NCBI RefSeq assembly: GCF_001039355.2
Contig: NW_019775378.1
Coordinates: 46,204-110,203, forward strand
Reading direction: 5' to 3'
DNA length: 64,000 bases
Source: Lingula anatina
Taxonomy: Eukaryota > Brachiopoda > Lingulata > Lingulida > Lingulidae
Shown here: positions 9,897-22,400 of the stretch, in pieces
How the letters are laid out: each line of letters begins with the position of its first letter
Numbering within the stretch: the stretch's first letter is position 1
Made by a program: the position numbers and the translations under genes
The notes under the pieces: model-generated
The model's input: only the letters and a program-made list of their open reading frames with translations
Databases searched by the model: none
What the model was told of the DNA's origin: nothing

Positions 9897-11679
9897 TATA
9901 AAAATCCACATACCATTTTACTGTAACAAATCGAAATGTCAAAACATAGACAATTTGGTGAAAAAAAAAGAGGCTAACCCATTCCTGTCTTCTTACTGAT
10001 TTTTATCTGCTATCTGCACAAATCTCAAAAACTTGCTTTTCTAGCTACAGAAATCTGTTGACAGAAAATTTATGTCTGATCGCGGGTAATTATTGATACC
10101 ATATATAAACTTAGTATTAATACAAAATCTATGAAAAATGCAAATATAACCCATTGACAGTGGCCCCTGTATTGTGGTCAACTGATGATCCCATCACTAA
10201 TGGTCAGTTTACCTGAGTGTCCTTAGTGCTGTCTTCCTGACTTGTTAACAACCGACCATTAAGTGAAGGCCTTGGGCTGCCGGACCAGGGTGGAAATAGT
10301 GCTGCGATCACTCTGTCTTCATGTAGAACTTGGACAAAAATATTATAAATATTACGTAGTTGATTGTGAAAGAGTTGACTCCCCCCCCCCCATTTCCCCC
10401 TCTTACGCCTAATTAAAGTTTGAAAATGCATAATAATAGTAGTGACTGATTCTTAAATAAATTGACTGGTTAGTGCTGAGGGAACGCATTCGGCCCCTGG
10501 TTGTGAAAGGGTTAAATGCCCCCCCCCCCTCCTCCCGTCTCGCCCTATTCCGGCTGCTTACCCTGAGCTTTAGAGATAACTTGAAACAAACATCTACACT
10601 ATGGCATACCCTTGTCGTTTCCAGTTACTTGAAACGGCAAGGGTTAATTGCTATTAAGATCTGAAGTTCAGGGTGCGGCTCCTACACCTGTGTATCAAAA
10701 CTATCGTTGGCTGGTTCATCTTCTGCCGGGAGTCGAACAGTTAACGTGGTCAACAAATTTTTAGGGAGACACTGATGGCATGGAGATGTATCATATTTGT
10801 CTGAAAGTGCTACATGGTGAAACTGGAAAAGTGGAATATTTTTACACTTGTCTAAAAGATTGCAAAAGCTCTGATTATAGCAGCTCCACGCTTTCTTTAT
10901 ATTTTGCTGTTGAACTGATACTTCTCTCACCCGTCCACCTCTCCCTAAAATGTTCCACTCCGGAAAAAATCAGTAATGCTATGGGAGAATTGTACAGGCA
11001 ATTGACCTACATTCTCCACTGCAGTTATTGGCGCTAGTTTAACAATATTATGACTTGGACGTGATAGCGTGATTCACACCTGTGATATGGATGTTTATAA
11101 TTTATATAAATAAATTCATTAACAGGGCGTGTCAATCAAATAATTGGAAAGTTGAGAGGGTTAAGAGACATTGTTATGTACAAAAGTAATAAAAACTGTA
11201 CATGACTCAAAAACAGAAAAAAAGCATTTTTCTCTTATATGCAAATTAGATTGCCTGTAGTAATATAAGGCTGTCCGGAAGTGATGTTCACATCAGAGAT
11301 TTCAAATAGCGGCAATCATGATCACTTAAGCTATCTTAATTTTCATTATTTTATAAAAAAAAATAATAATAATAATGTATATTTGAAGCTAATTAAAAGT
11401 AATTTCCCCAAAGTAAAATAACAATTTTCTTCTCATTATAAATCATTGTTCGACCCGCCCTTCGGAAGAATTTTGTAACAGCCAGAAGACTGAGAAGGGC
11501 TTCTTGACGAGAGCCCCGGTGTACGCCCCCTCCCTCCCCTCGAGAGGTACTGTAAAGATCACTTTTATTAATATGTTCCAGCGAATAGGAAAAGTTGATT
11601 TTTTTTAGATATAAATAACTCATAGACTCTATTCCAATGCTTTTTTTCGCATTTTTTTGTCTGTGGCTCTGCTGATTTT

Positions 11680-11705
11680 GAGAGAGAGAGAGAGAGAGAG
11701 AGAGA
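11680..11705. repeat. (GA)n microsatellite
   Basis: About thirteen GA units. Confidence 0.9.
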
Positions 11706-12484
11706 ATTTGTCTAACGTTAAATCGCGAGGATGTGGTATTTAACTGCTATGAAATTTCCATAACTTTCATGTTCATATTGAATGATCATTTCGGCAATAA
11801 GATTTAGATAACAAGATTATGCGAATAATAAAGAAACTGAGAAAAAAAATTCAAGAAAGATTGCATTTTTTTTATTTTCCACACAATCCAAATGCAATAA
11901 TTTACCAGTTGACTTTTACCAGTTGACGCCAATCACTTAAATCTGGCATTGAATAAGTGGCCAAATCATGAAATATGTGGATTATATTTGGCGTTATGAC
12001 GTTAAAATTTTAGCGTGGGACACAAATAGAAAAAACGCACTGGGTCTTGCGCTTTGGTAGTTGACCTTGCAAGTAATACTACATCTTAGATATTTATGAA
12101 CAACTTAATTCTACATTTGTATAGAAAGATCTTGTACTCTGATCCGTTGATGAGGAGCAAAAAGCACCAAGAGAAGTGCATTAAAAATATCTTTATCGGC
12201 ATATTTATAAAAATATAATTTGTTTGTTTTGGCCTACAATCAACAGCGACCAACGTCTTGTCACACCTAGCACATTATCATCAATTCTGTGGTAGACATC
12301 ACAATCATGTTGAGACAGAACAGACGCCAGAATATCACCCTGTATAATAATGATTATTTCTTATTTATTGATAAGATATTGATAACCCAGTGGGTTGAAG
12401 TTCTAGATAAAATATTAAGAGCACTACAATAATAATAAGATACATTTTAATGAATCTAAGGTTCCATCCATTTCGTTCTACGTA

Positions 12485-12605
12485 GATCAATCCAACTCTG
12501 CTGAATGCAATCAGTTTAACAGATTAACACACCTCTTGTTTCAAACTTTCTCGTAAAATCACCACCTTTTCTGTATTCTACCAAACGCCAGGCGGAGGCG
12601 TAACA
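12485..12605. mobile_element. partial copy of the ATGCAATCAGATTAAC MITE
   Basis: CTGCTGAATGCAATCAG, CCTCTTGTTTC, AAAATCACCA, CTTTTCTGTATT and GCCAGGCGGAGGCGT occur in the same order as in the full element at 24205-24436. The outer arms are missing or diverged. Confidence 0.6.
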
Positions 12606-13077
12606 ATTTGAAATATCAATTCCCGAAGAAAAAAAAAATACTTGATACGAATGGAATTTCATTTCTTTTATGTCATAAAATATGTTATTTGAGTGCTGTA
12701 TGTGCAAGAATCATGTGATGTATGATATATGTTGAAATCTTGTATATGTCAATATTGACAGCATGTAATGACAGGAGGATATTGGGGAGGTAGAATAAAA
12801 CTGTTATCACTTGTGCATGACAGTACTGACGGGCGTTATGATAATTTGTTGTATGATGCAAAGTGAAAAAATTCAATTTGAATAAAAGCCTTCGGCAAAA
12901 TATAGGCATAGCGTATTTTCACGGCGTTTGTGCTGACGTGTTAAATTATTGCACGGATTTTCCTGGAATAAGTGGTATATTTCTTCAACTAATCAACCTT
13001 TCTTTCCTGCCACTGGCCAAAATTATGTTAAAATCTGGGATAATTTAATAAACGCCTTCGTTATCATGACCAGGTTC

Positions 13078-13081
<4 letters not shown>

Positions 13082-13110
<29 letters not shown>
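13082..13110. repeat. (CA)n microsatellite
   Basis: About fourteen CA units. Confidence 0.9.
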
Positions 13111-13112
<2 letters not shown>

Positions 13113-13507
13113 TCGCAAGTTTATCTGTCATTGTGAAGGTAAATGAAGACTTCAACATCGTACATTCAGATATGATCACATGCTTTAAAGTTTATAAAGT
13201 TTTAGTCTGCTGATTCCAGCAGATGGCGCCATAGTACAATCCGGTCGGTCACATATACTAAACTCTGTTCAGATAAAAACGTGCATTTGATCATAACCAG
13301 TGACGTAAATAATGTTTTATTGTGGGGGTGTTAGGGTATGGGTTTAATTTTATTAATGGCGTATTTTGAAATATATCTAACACAAATGCGTCCTATGCAT
13401 TTTTATTGCAGCAAATTGCAAATGAGAGTTCATCTATCAGAAATTGATGATAATTAAGTTAACAATGCGTACAAAATATCCTGCGTCCTCCCCCATGAAT
13501 CATATGT

Positions 13508-13700
13508 AACCAACACTCCAGAAAGAGATGTCATGTCTTCATTAGTTCTGAGTGACCAGGGAGTGGATGCGAGGCGGTCCAGATACTAAGTATACGAATA
13601 TATCAGTTTTAACCGATTTAGTACAACGCTGTAAGATATTAATGTTAGGTATTTGATGATAACTTATTTGTGATTCAGTTTTGATGCCTGAATGCTTAAA
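13508..13700 (-). repeat. dispersed repeat, copy 1
   Basis: Its reverse complement shares ATCGGTTAAAACTGA, ATACTTAGTATC, CCGCCT.GCATCCA and CCTGGTCACTCAGAACT in order with 57425-57590. The two copies are in opposite orientation 44 kb apart. The CACTCAGAACT..TGAAG string resembles retroelement 3' tails, but no coding part is present. Confidence 0.6.
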
Positions 13701-13950
13701 ACTAGTTTTGGAAATACCCCAATATTTTCCCCATTTTGCTTCCTCCACATTTTCGCCAGCTCTTCAGATCTCATATGCTCTTCATGTTAATTGAACTGCG
13801 TTAGTAGATATAGTCGTAGGAGTAAACGTTTTTTGTGTATTTTTCTCATTCTTTTTGAGAAGGAGAGAGATAGTATATGTAGGAAAATAGGTAGTTATAA
13901 AACTTGTTTGCAAACATCATTAACAAAAATAAATTCTTATATCCAGTAAA

Positions 13951-14112
13951 GAATGAAGTAATTTTTCTTCAATCAACAGCTTAATATTGAAATAGTTTAC
14001 CTTTACTTCCAATATTTTGATGTTTAACAGAACATTCATCATTACTCACCTGGATAGCCTCGTTCCCTGATTTCAATATTAAGCTGCTGATTGAAGAAAA
14101 ATTACTTTATTC
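13951..14112. repeat. 43-base inverted repeat with 76-base spacer
   Basis: Bases 13951-13993 and 14070-14112 are reverse complements with only two mismatches in 43. The pair could fold into a long hairpin; a foldback MITE is the likeliest source. No coding capacity. Confidence 0.85.
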
Positions 14113-14689
14113 TTGTAAGCTAAAACAGCTGATAATATTCTTCTCTGATTTGTCCAGTTTAAATTTATTACATATTGGTAATATTACATTGAATAATATC
14201 GTTTTTGCTAATGTCTTGTGAGCTATACTTTTTAAAATGTGTTCTTTTATCCAATAAAAATTAGTGACAAATTGGGAATATTACATTAAATAATATTTTT
14301 TGCTGGCTTCAATTTTTCATTTCTCGTTCTTAACTATTTTGAGTTCAGCATATAAAATAATATCACTCTCTTCGAAAACATGGGTTTTAATTTCAATTCA
14401 AAGGCATATAGTGCGTGTTACACATTTACCTAGAAAATAACATCCTGAGAAATTCAACAATTTCCCTTTATCACCAAAGCACTCTCTTATTCAACACCGA
14501 GGACAAAAGCACGATGCATGAAAGTTTTAAAAAGTCAAGTTGTTATATGCCGTACTCTGTTACTTCCCAGAGCGGTTTACAATAGATAATAACACGTTTT
14601 GAGTTGTAAATTTCAAAATGTTGCCGCCATAAGTAAAATTGGCCTTTGTCTATTTTCAATACGAGAGGGACTTTTTTGAATCTATAAAC

Positions 14690-16106
14690 GAATTTATGCA
14701 ATAAACTGTTTTCGATACCGTATACCTTGCACCTTGATGATTTGTAGTTAAAATTTCTAAGAAAATTAAGGATGTAGATAACAGTAAATTGTCAAAATTT
14801 GGGTGTTTTTCTGAATTTGTCAGTATTAGATAGATGAAATATCAACTACATATCAGCCTATCTTAAAATAATGGAAGTTTACAAATAAACCCGTAATTTT
14901 AGCCTAATTGCTGATTTACCCCTGTGGTAGCATGTCTGAGTTTTAAAGTAGGTCACACTTGTCCATATATGTGTTTGATTGGCAGCTCCACTGTGCAGCT
15001 GTATATTTCCCGTACTAGATTGCTGCTAACCTTTCACATTCTGTGGGTAACGTTGCGCTTTCACTTGCCAAACAATACTTTTCATTTTGAATTTATCAGT
15101 GAACTTAATTCTGACGATCTAGTAAAGCTTTAAAAAGCAGACATATAGATGAGACGTATATGGGCAAAAGCACTCCCCCTAGGTGTCACGTGGTGAAGAA
15201 GGCTGACGTCACGACTAACATGGTGGCTGCTGTCAATACATGGAGGGGGCCTCCGGTTGAAAATGTTCAATAATAATGTTGAAAATGGATGAAAGACATA
15301 TTGACAGTTACATAGGCAGGGAGTAGAGGGCTGAACCAGTATAAATAACTAAATTTCTCAGCTTGCCAATGCAGCTCACTGATTATATAACGTTGGAATC
15401 TCCGGGGAGCACTAAAAGGCTGATTTCTCCGCTTCAGTTTATGGCTTCAAGAGAACGATTTAGACCAGTGTCAAAATTAATTAGAACTCTCAACCGATGA
15501 AAGCTGGTATTCATTCGTTAGATCTAAGGTTTGTCTGAAAGTATGTGTCTGGGATTTCATAACATCAGCTCCGTTTTCAACTTAGGCATGCTTTAGTTAG
15601 GCTAGGGGGTCTCGTTGAACTGGAAACCAAGTTTATTTTGATATCTCTGCTAATTTACCACATATCGCTAATTTGAGGCGCATTCTTGTTGATCCCTATG
15701 AGGGCTCACGAGTCAAGCTGTCTACACATGTCCATTTGTAGTGGACTTCTAGTTTTTAAGGTGTAAAGATCATGTTGAGCACACCTATTAAGCATTATAT
15801 CTCATTACGTAACGATTACATAATAAAATAAGGATATGAAATGAAGAGCTGTTGAAATAAGCTTTCTATTGATATGTAACATGTTGGTATATCTTGGCCG
15901 GTTTAGAAGATAGCTACCCCTGTTATCTACATCCTTAAATGACTTTATGGATCTTATTGCTTTGGACTGTTCTGGATATCGTGTACCTTGGTGACTTATT
16001 GCTAATTTTTTTTTTCAATTTAATGACTTTATGGGTCGAATCGCTGTTAACTGTTCTGATTATTGCATGCCTTGGTGATTTATTGTTGAAATTTCTAGGA
16101 AAATAA
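14690..16106. repeat. roughly 85-base minisatellite, three diverged copies, split by an insertion
   Basis: Units with GACTTTATGG..C, ACTGTTCTG.ATA, CCTTG.TGATTTATTGTT and AAATTTCTA.GAAAAT lie near 14690-14769, 15939-16020 and 16021-16106. The TTAA element 14766-15938 lies between the first and second units. Confidence 0.6.
14766..15938. mobile_element. 1.17-kb TTAA-flanked non-autonomous element (piggyBac-like ends)
   Basis: TTAAGGATGTAGATAACAG at 14766-14784 and its exact reverse complement at 15920-15938 bound the element. Both ends carry TTAA, the piggyBac target site. No transposase frame is visible inside. Its position within a repeat array supports insertion. Confidence 0.6.
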
Positions 16107-16140
16107 AATGTTAGCTACATATGGGACAAGCACTCACTAT

Positions 16141-16158
16141 GGGGGGGGGGGGGGGGGG
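16141..16158. repeat. poly-G run
   Basis: An uninterrupted run of about eighteen G. Its length is unreliable in draft assemblies. Confidence 0.85.
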
Positions 16159-17179
16159 TATGTGCCTTTGCTTTACTTTAAACGCTCAGAGAAGAGATTA
16201 GAAAACTTGATTTCATAAGCTTGTTCTTGTTAATGAACCAATTTTCTGATGTCTAGGTTCGTAGTATGTACACTATGACTTTCGGAAAATGTACATTGTA
16301 ACTGAAAGATGATGTCTCTTAAAGAAATCTAGATTCTGTGTAAAGACGAAAGAATTATTGATACCATTTTTCAAAATCTGCTCAACTTTGAAAAACTTAC
16401 TTTCTGTTATTAGATCGATCAGTAGGTGCAAAAATGTTTTCTCTCTACATGTGCTATGTGAAATTAATTTTTGTTCAGTTCATTGCAAAACATTTGTCAC
16501 CAGAGTTGTAGAATTGCTCATGATTTTAGGTATTTAGTTATTGAAATAATTCTTATTATATCGTATGGTTAGAAACAGAAAAAAATCAACGTCGGCTCTG
16601 GAACATTTAAATGTAGTCAAAATGTGAAATTCTAGGTAATTTGTAGCATTATGCGTACTTGATAATGTTAGTCCAGAGTGGGTTTTCCTTCTCGATTTTT
16701 CTGATGTTAAAGGTGGACTGAATACCAGATCCAGCGATGTTTTTTAAAGGAAAAAGTCTTTTCCGAAATATTTTCTTTAATATCAAACATAAGATCATAC
16801 TTCATAAAAAGTTTAGTTGATAGTTTTATTTGTAAAATCAAATAGATTGAATTTGTTACATTTTTAGTGAATTCTAATGATCTCAATAACTTTGTTGATA
16901 CCATTATATTCAAACCTTCAAAACTTAAAAAAAATCACAATTGTAGTCGCACAAACTGATGTTTTACGATGGTTAAATATACATGCATATATGGAATGGA
17001 ATTTTTTTTTGTTCTTAATAAAGAAATACCAAAATTATTCAGTGCGTTGTATTATTTTCATGTTCATTGGTACCCACGGGTTGGGGTTCACTTTCCTGCT
17101 CGCGTACTTGGATAAAACCGAGTAATTCCAAGTCTTTTTAAAAATTTCCTTTGGTTACTATAAGAAGAAAGTCTATCTG

Positions 17180-17290
17180 GGGAGGGTGGGTGGGAACAGT
17201 TAGAGGAGTAGGTAACGCGCTTGCCTCTCAGACAGAAGGTTGCCAGTTCGATTTCTGGCGCCACTGGGTCCCAGCAAATTACCTTTTACA
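17180..17290 (+). repeat. tRNA-derived SINE head
   Basis: GTTAGAGGAGTAGGTAACGC resembles a pol III A box region, CTTGCCTCTCAGACAGAAGG an anticodon arm, and CCAGTTCGATTTCTGG a B box / T-arm. Arm pairing is too poor for a working tRNA, so I call a SINE fragment. Confidence 0.5.
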
Positions 17291-17419
17291 AAAATAAATC
17301 CAAATAAAGAATTTCGACTTCTACAATACAGTGCTACGAACACCGTATAGTAAGAGGAGTCGGTGGTTCTGTAGTTAAGAAAAATAACTTCTATTTAGTT
17401 CATAAAACAATATTGCACA

Positions 17420-17425
17420 TTTATT
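17420..17425 (-). terminator. candidate poly(A) signal of the minus-strand gene at 19.5-25.8 kb
   Basis: Minus-strand AATAAA followed by a GT/T-rich stretch. It would give a 3' UTR of about 2.1 kb after the stop at 19488-19490. The 17426-19487 interval holds no exon that I can see and is AT-rich like a UTR. Inference only. Confidence 0.35.
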
Positions 17426-19487
17426 ATTGCACAAATGAATACAAAAAGTAACAGCATTGTTTTCACAAAATAGTATAAAACTTGGAATACCTTTTTTTCT
17501 TCTTAATGTCAATTTCATAAAACGTACTATGAAATGTGAATTAAGCTTTTACATGTCAAGATTCTATGCATTTTGAAAATTTCTACTTGGCCGGCGTAGC
17601 TTTTTGATTTATAAAGGAGTTCAGGAATATTATTATAGACATAATACCAACAAGATTAACAAAATAAATAAATAAAATAAAAACCAAAACATTACCAAAA
17701 AAAAATGTTTGTCTAAATTCACTGGTGTGAACGGTATAGAAAATTCAATATGCATATAACCTCATCCTATCCCGACACATGTACCCACATGCAAGCACTA
17801 TGTCGTCTTGCTGATGTTCACAAAACAAAAAAAAAGGTAGATGAAATAATAAAATTTAGTAAGATCCCTGGTTGTTTAGTTCATCGATAAATATTGTCAT
17901 GCGCAAAACAGACGTGTTTTTTCATACGAATTGCTTAAATATGCATTTCATGGCACAACTTTGAGCGAAAACTGAAATTTGTACAGCATGCGAATCAGGA
18001 ACGTCATAATGACATGACCAACTTACAAGCTTATTTCAACCATAGCTATTTTAAAGAATAATGTGCAAAGAAGAACGGAAAAAAAGATTATGCAAATGCA
18101 CATTTACTAAGACAATGCTAATAAACTTAAGACTGGTCTCCAGTGTTCAGTGATCAAGTGACATTCAGCATTATAAGTCGACAGGACATGCAAGACTGAC
18201 ATCCGATAAGGAGTTATTCTTCAATCACTCTTTGATTGCGACCAAAAAGTCAACTAAAAAAATACAAGGCACATGGCCAACCTTTAACAGAGCGTTGATC
18301 TACACACTTTTGTATAAATATCTTATACTGAGAGAATTACAATCATTCATTTTTTGTTTAAAGAAGCAAAATACAATTAAAAAGTAATTTTGTACGATAA
18401 TTCGATGGTTTTTCAAAGAATTGGCTAAAAAACTGCTAGCCAAAATTTAAGTAAATTTACGAAAAATGTCAATTTGGCTTTTTAAAAATTGTATCACATT
18501 CTTTGTTGGGTATACTGACAGAAATTGGCAATCTTAAAACCTTCATCGAGTACTCATTTTCAAAAAAAAAAAAAAAAAAAGGCAGCTAAAATGATTTATT
18601 TGACTTTGTCAAGAATTTGTCGAAAATTCAGTGTGTAAAATTTTCTGATGAATGTCAGTCCTATATGGACCCTTTAATGAAGATAATATTCCGAAATAAA
18701 ACATCTTCTGTAATACAACGATTTTCCTTTGTGACCTACCACTACTGCAATAACAAATGTATATTAATTTCGGGAAAATTTCAACTCCTTGGTTTCGTTG
18801 CTAAAACCAGGGAGACATTTGACCCCTCCCATCACTGAAACGTGAAGTTTATTTTATATGCGTCACAATCGGACATTTAAACTAAAGAAAGATTGTTTCA
18901 ATGCGTGTGGACAGCTCTGCAATACTAATGACGCATTCTGCCAGTTTGATAGTGCTGCAATTTCTGAAAAATAATTATTTAAATTACAGCGATTTATTAA
19001 TTTTCGGTGGATGCACATCTCGTTCTTTTTTTCTTCAACTGAACACACACTATAACTTCCAAAGACTTCCATAAATGCATTTTGCACCGTTGGTACGTTG
19101 TCTTTCTTTCCAAAGTTAACATCACCAAAATAAATACTAGAATTCAATTTTAAATAAATAATTGTTCACGGAGAAATGCCAAATTGCAGATTTGCCCTCA
19201 CAAATATGTTACGAACAAAAAGAAAACCGATCGTCCTACATGCGCTTGTTGTTTATGTTGCCACACCTACACGGAAATAAACCACTACTACATGTACGTG
19301 TAGCAAAGTACTCTTCCTGAACACTACTTGGTGATAGTTTGAAAATAACTACAGTCGATTCACAACCAAAAGCAAACATTACACTTCATATTAAGTTTCA
19401 ACTCTGCAAATTTACTAGCAGACGAACTCTGACATGCTACATGTAATCTTGACATGGATGCAGCCGCTGTGGAACACGAGTCTGACG

Positions 19488-22400
19488 TCATTGATGGAGA
19501 ACGGATTCTATCTCCTCGTGCACGGTTGAGTCACTGAAATTAAACAAAAACCACCTTTACAAATCAATGTCTAAGGGTTGATTAAATAAAGCAAGTTTTA
19601 ATTTTACGACAACCGATTTCGATTCTTATAGTAATATTCAACAAACCACTTTTCAACTTTTAAATGAGATGAATATATATATACAGTATACTGAGCTGAC
19701 ACGTTCTAAGTAATCATGTACTTTCAAACAATATAATTTCTATTCTTTTACACCGTGTACACACTGTAACGTGACAACATTCTGTGTCTTTAGAATCACA
19801 CGTCAGTGGTGCTACTAAAAAGATAGTGGCCCTTGCATTACGTATGAAATGAAATTTTAGAAAAAAAAACATATGACAGGAGGGTTAAGTAAAAACAAAA
19901 TTTATGAGATCTTAGAAAGAAGAACTACATAGTCACGACATGTGCACATTGGCGGGTAGGGATTTGCTGGGGTGGATTTTAATTTTTTTTTAAAAACCAA
20001 TTAGGACCTGAGAATGTAGTTACCTGCCAAAATATCCTTACATTGGTTGAGAAGGAAGACGCCTTTACTGCTGGAGCAAATCTCTCACCACCCGTTTCCT
20101 GGCAAATTCATTCCATCTGAAAATAAGAACAGATAATAAACTATTTTAACGTCAAGTTGAATTTGGACTTTAAATGTAAAATATTGTTGACGTCAAGACA
20201 AAATGTCGACATGATGGCTTTTTTGCAAATTGCGCATTTTCTGGTTAATATCATTAACGCCAAATAACCAATGTTATCTTCCGTCATATATACTGTACCT
20301 ACAACAGATCGCTGCCAATTTTAGTCCCATATTTCCGACCATTTCGTAGAAATTGTGGCAATGAGACACATGGCTTTCTTCGACATCTTTTACTGACCTA
20401 GGTCCTTTCTGAACACCTCTCACCAAAATACTCACCTAGATTACATAATAATATATAATAGAACACCTTCCGTACTGAAGCCTCGATATCAACTTTAGAA
20501 TTTGTAGTATAATACCGAGCAATCGTGGCCCACATCTTAGGGAGATGCTGAAATCATAGTGGCAAAAACAAGAAAAATTTTCTGAATTTTTTCCACAACA
20601 GCTGTGTTATGAAATATTAAATATACATAATTGTGTCGTGTTGGAATTACATCCCATTGAAATTTAATTTTCAGAAAATAAAAGTTTAAAATATCATGTT
20701 AATTTGACATACGTTTAATTTGTAACGAGCACCGGCTCAGTTTCCATTTCATTTGTCCCGTGACCATATCCGTATATTGATTACATTGGTAATGTTCACC
20801 ATGATAAGGAACGAACAAAACCGGTAGTTTTTTAATTTTACCTCACCTCTAGCATCATTATCTCAGCATTTTTTTCTCTCCGTAGCTCATGAAAAATGAC
20901 AAGTTTTTTTTCTTTTACTACCATTCGTTTTTTAAAAATGATCCAAACATATCTATTGGGTGTAAAAGAACATGAGTACGAGTAAAATAATATGTTCAGT
21001 TCGTATACGAAGTTCCAATTTCGAACCAGCAACAAAGAAAGGATTATGGAGCAACAAACATCGACATCAGCGTTAATTCATGTTACATCATATCCAGAAA
21101 AGGAATGACAACTGATTTAAGTACAATTAAAAACGCCTGTGAAAGAACCCGGGACTTTTTCACGTTGTTAATATTCATGTAGTCTCTCGGTTGAAATAAA
21201 GAACCCGACTTTTTTAACGCACTGCAAAAAATAAATAATAATAATAATAATGAATAAATAAAAAAATAAATTAAAAAAAATAAAATGCCCCCTACCTCCA
21301 GAAAATTACGACATGTATTGTTATAGACAGGTATTGATCAAATTCAAACAGGCTAATTCAACTTTGAAGGTAGCTGTCAAGCGCACACGACTATGAATGA
21401 CAGTCTAATAAACAGACTTGAACACAATTACTATATTTTTTCCCCGAACATGTAAAATTCCAATATTCACATCCTTTGATTGACAAGGTGCCAATCATAT
21501 TCAGTTAGTTTTGATAGCTGCTGTCAAGTAATAACAGCTTGATTGGCAGTTTATATAAACAAACGTCAATCACATTCAATACACTCTACTCTCAGACCAT
21601 GCAAAGCTCAAACTTTTATATCCTTTGATTGACAAGGTGCCAATCATTTCAGTTAGTTTTGATAGTTACTGTCAAGTAATAACAGCTTGATTGGCAGGTT
21701 ATATAAACAAACGTCAATCATCGCGCACTGTGATTTTTCTCGCTGTGAAACAGTGAGTACGCCGAAAGAGAGCGCTCAAATCTGAAGTTAGGATAATAAT
21801 TAACTTACAAAATATTTCAAGAGAATATATACAACCTGTTTCCAAGATAGTTCTCTTTCTCAACCCTTCAGCATGTATAATACAATACTCTAGATTACAA
21901 ACTATTTTGAAAAAAGAATAATTTAGTAAAAGAAACCAATTTAAAAACAGATTCAAGTAAAGAAATATGACATTTGACGTTATTCTGGAGGTAGCGCATG
22001 GGTCATTTCAAAATAAGAACAACTATAAAAATGTATACATGTACCTCAGTATGTGCGTGGAAGAAGGTAAAATAATTGTTTTGGCATTATGGATGGAGTA
22101 TTGACAGATTCTTTTACGGTCAAAGGTCTATTTCATCACTTATGCGCTTTGACAAACACTTAGTCAACCTTAAGTCAGATGCAAATTTGCCATAACGTTA
22201 TTTTTCATTATTTCCATTTTATCCTTTTTCTAAAAGTAAACGTTTTATTATTTCATTAGATGTGAATGTGTTTTTTCAATAACTGGTTAAGTAAATAATT
22301 TTGAAACTAGTAAAAGAAAAGTTTTGAAATTTGTTTTTATGGCTGGGGGTAGTGGTGACAGAATGGATACCTGGATTAGTAAGATTTTCCATGTTCCTTG

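Larger units (their letters stand above)
9105..12484. other. gene-free stretch with simple repeats
   Basis: Contains (AAT)n at 9856-9895, a C-run at 10381-10391, a second C-run near 10520 preceded by similar text (TTGTGAAAG.GTT, about 134 bases apart) and (GA)n at 11680-11705. No frame has both a plausible start and protein-like composition. Confidence 0.5.

Noticed and set aside
20427-20542. Possible minus-strand exon (HLPKMWATIARYY...)
   Set aside because: It has an acceptor and a GTGAGT donor, but its end phase (1) does not fit the next exon of the proposed gene; 38 open codons can occur by chance.
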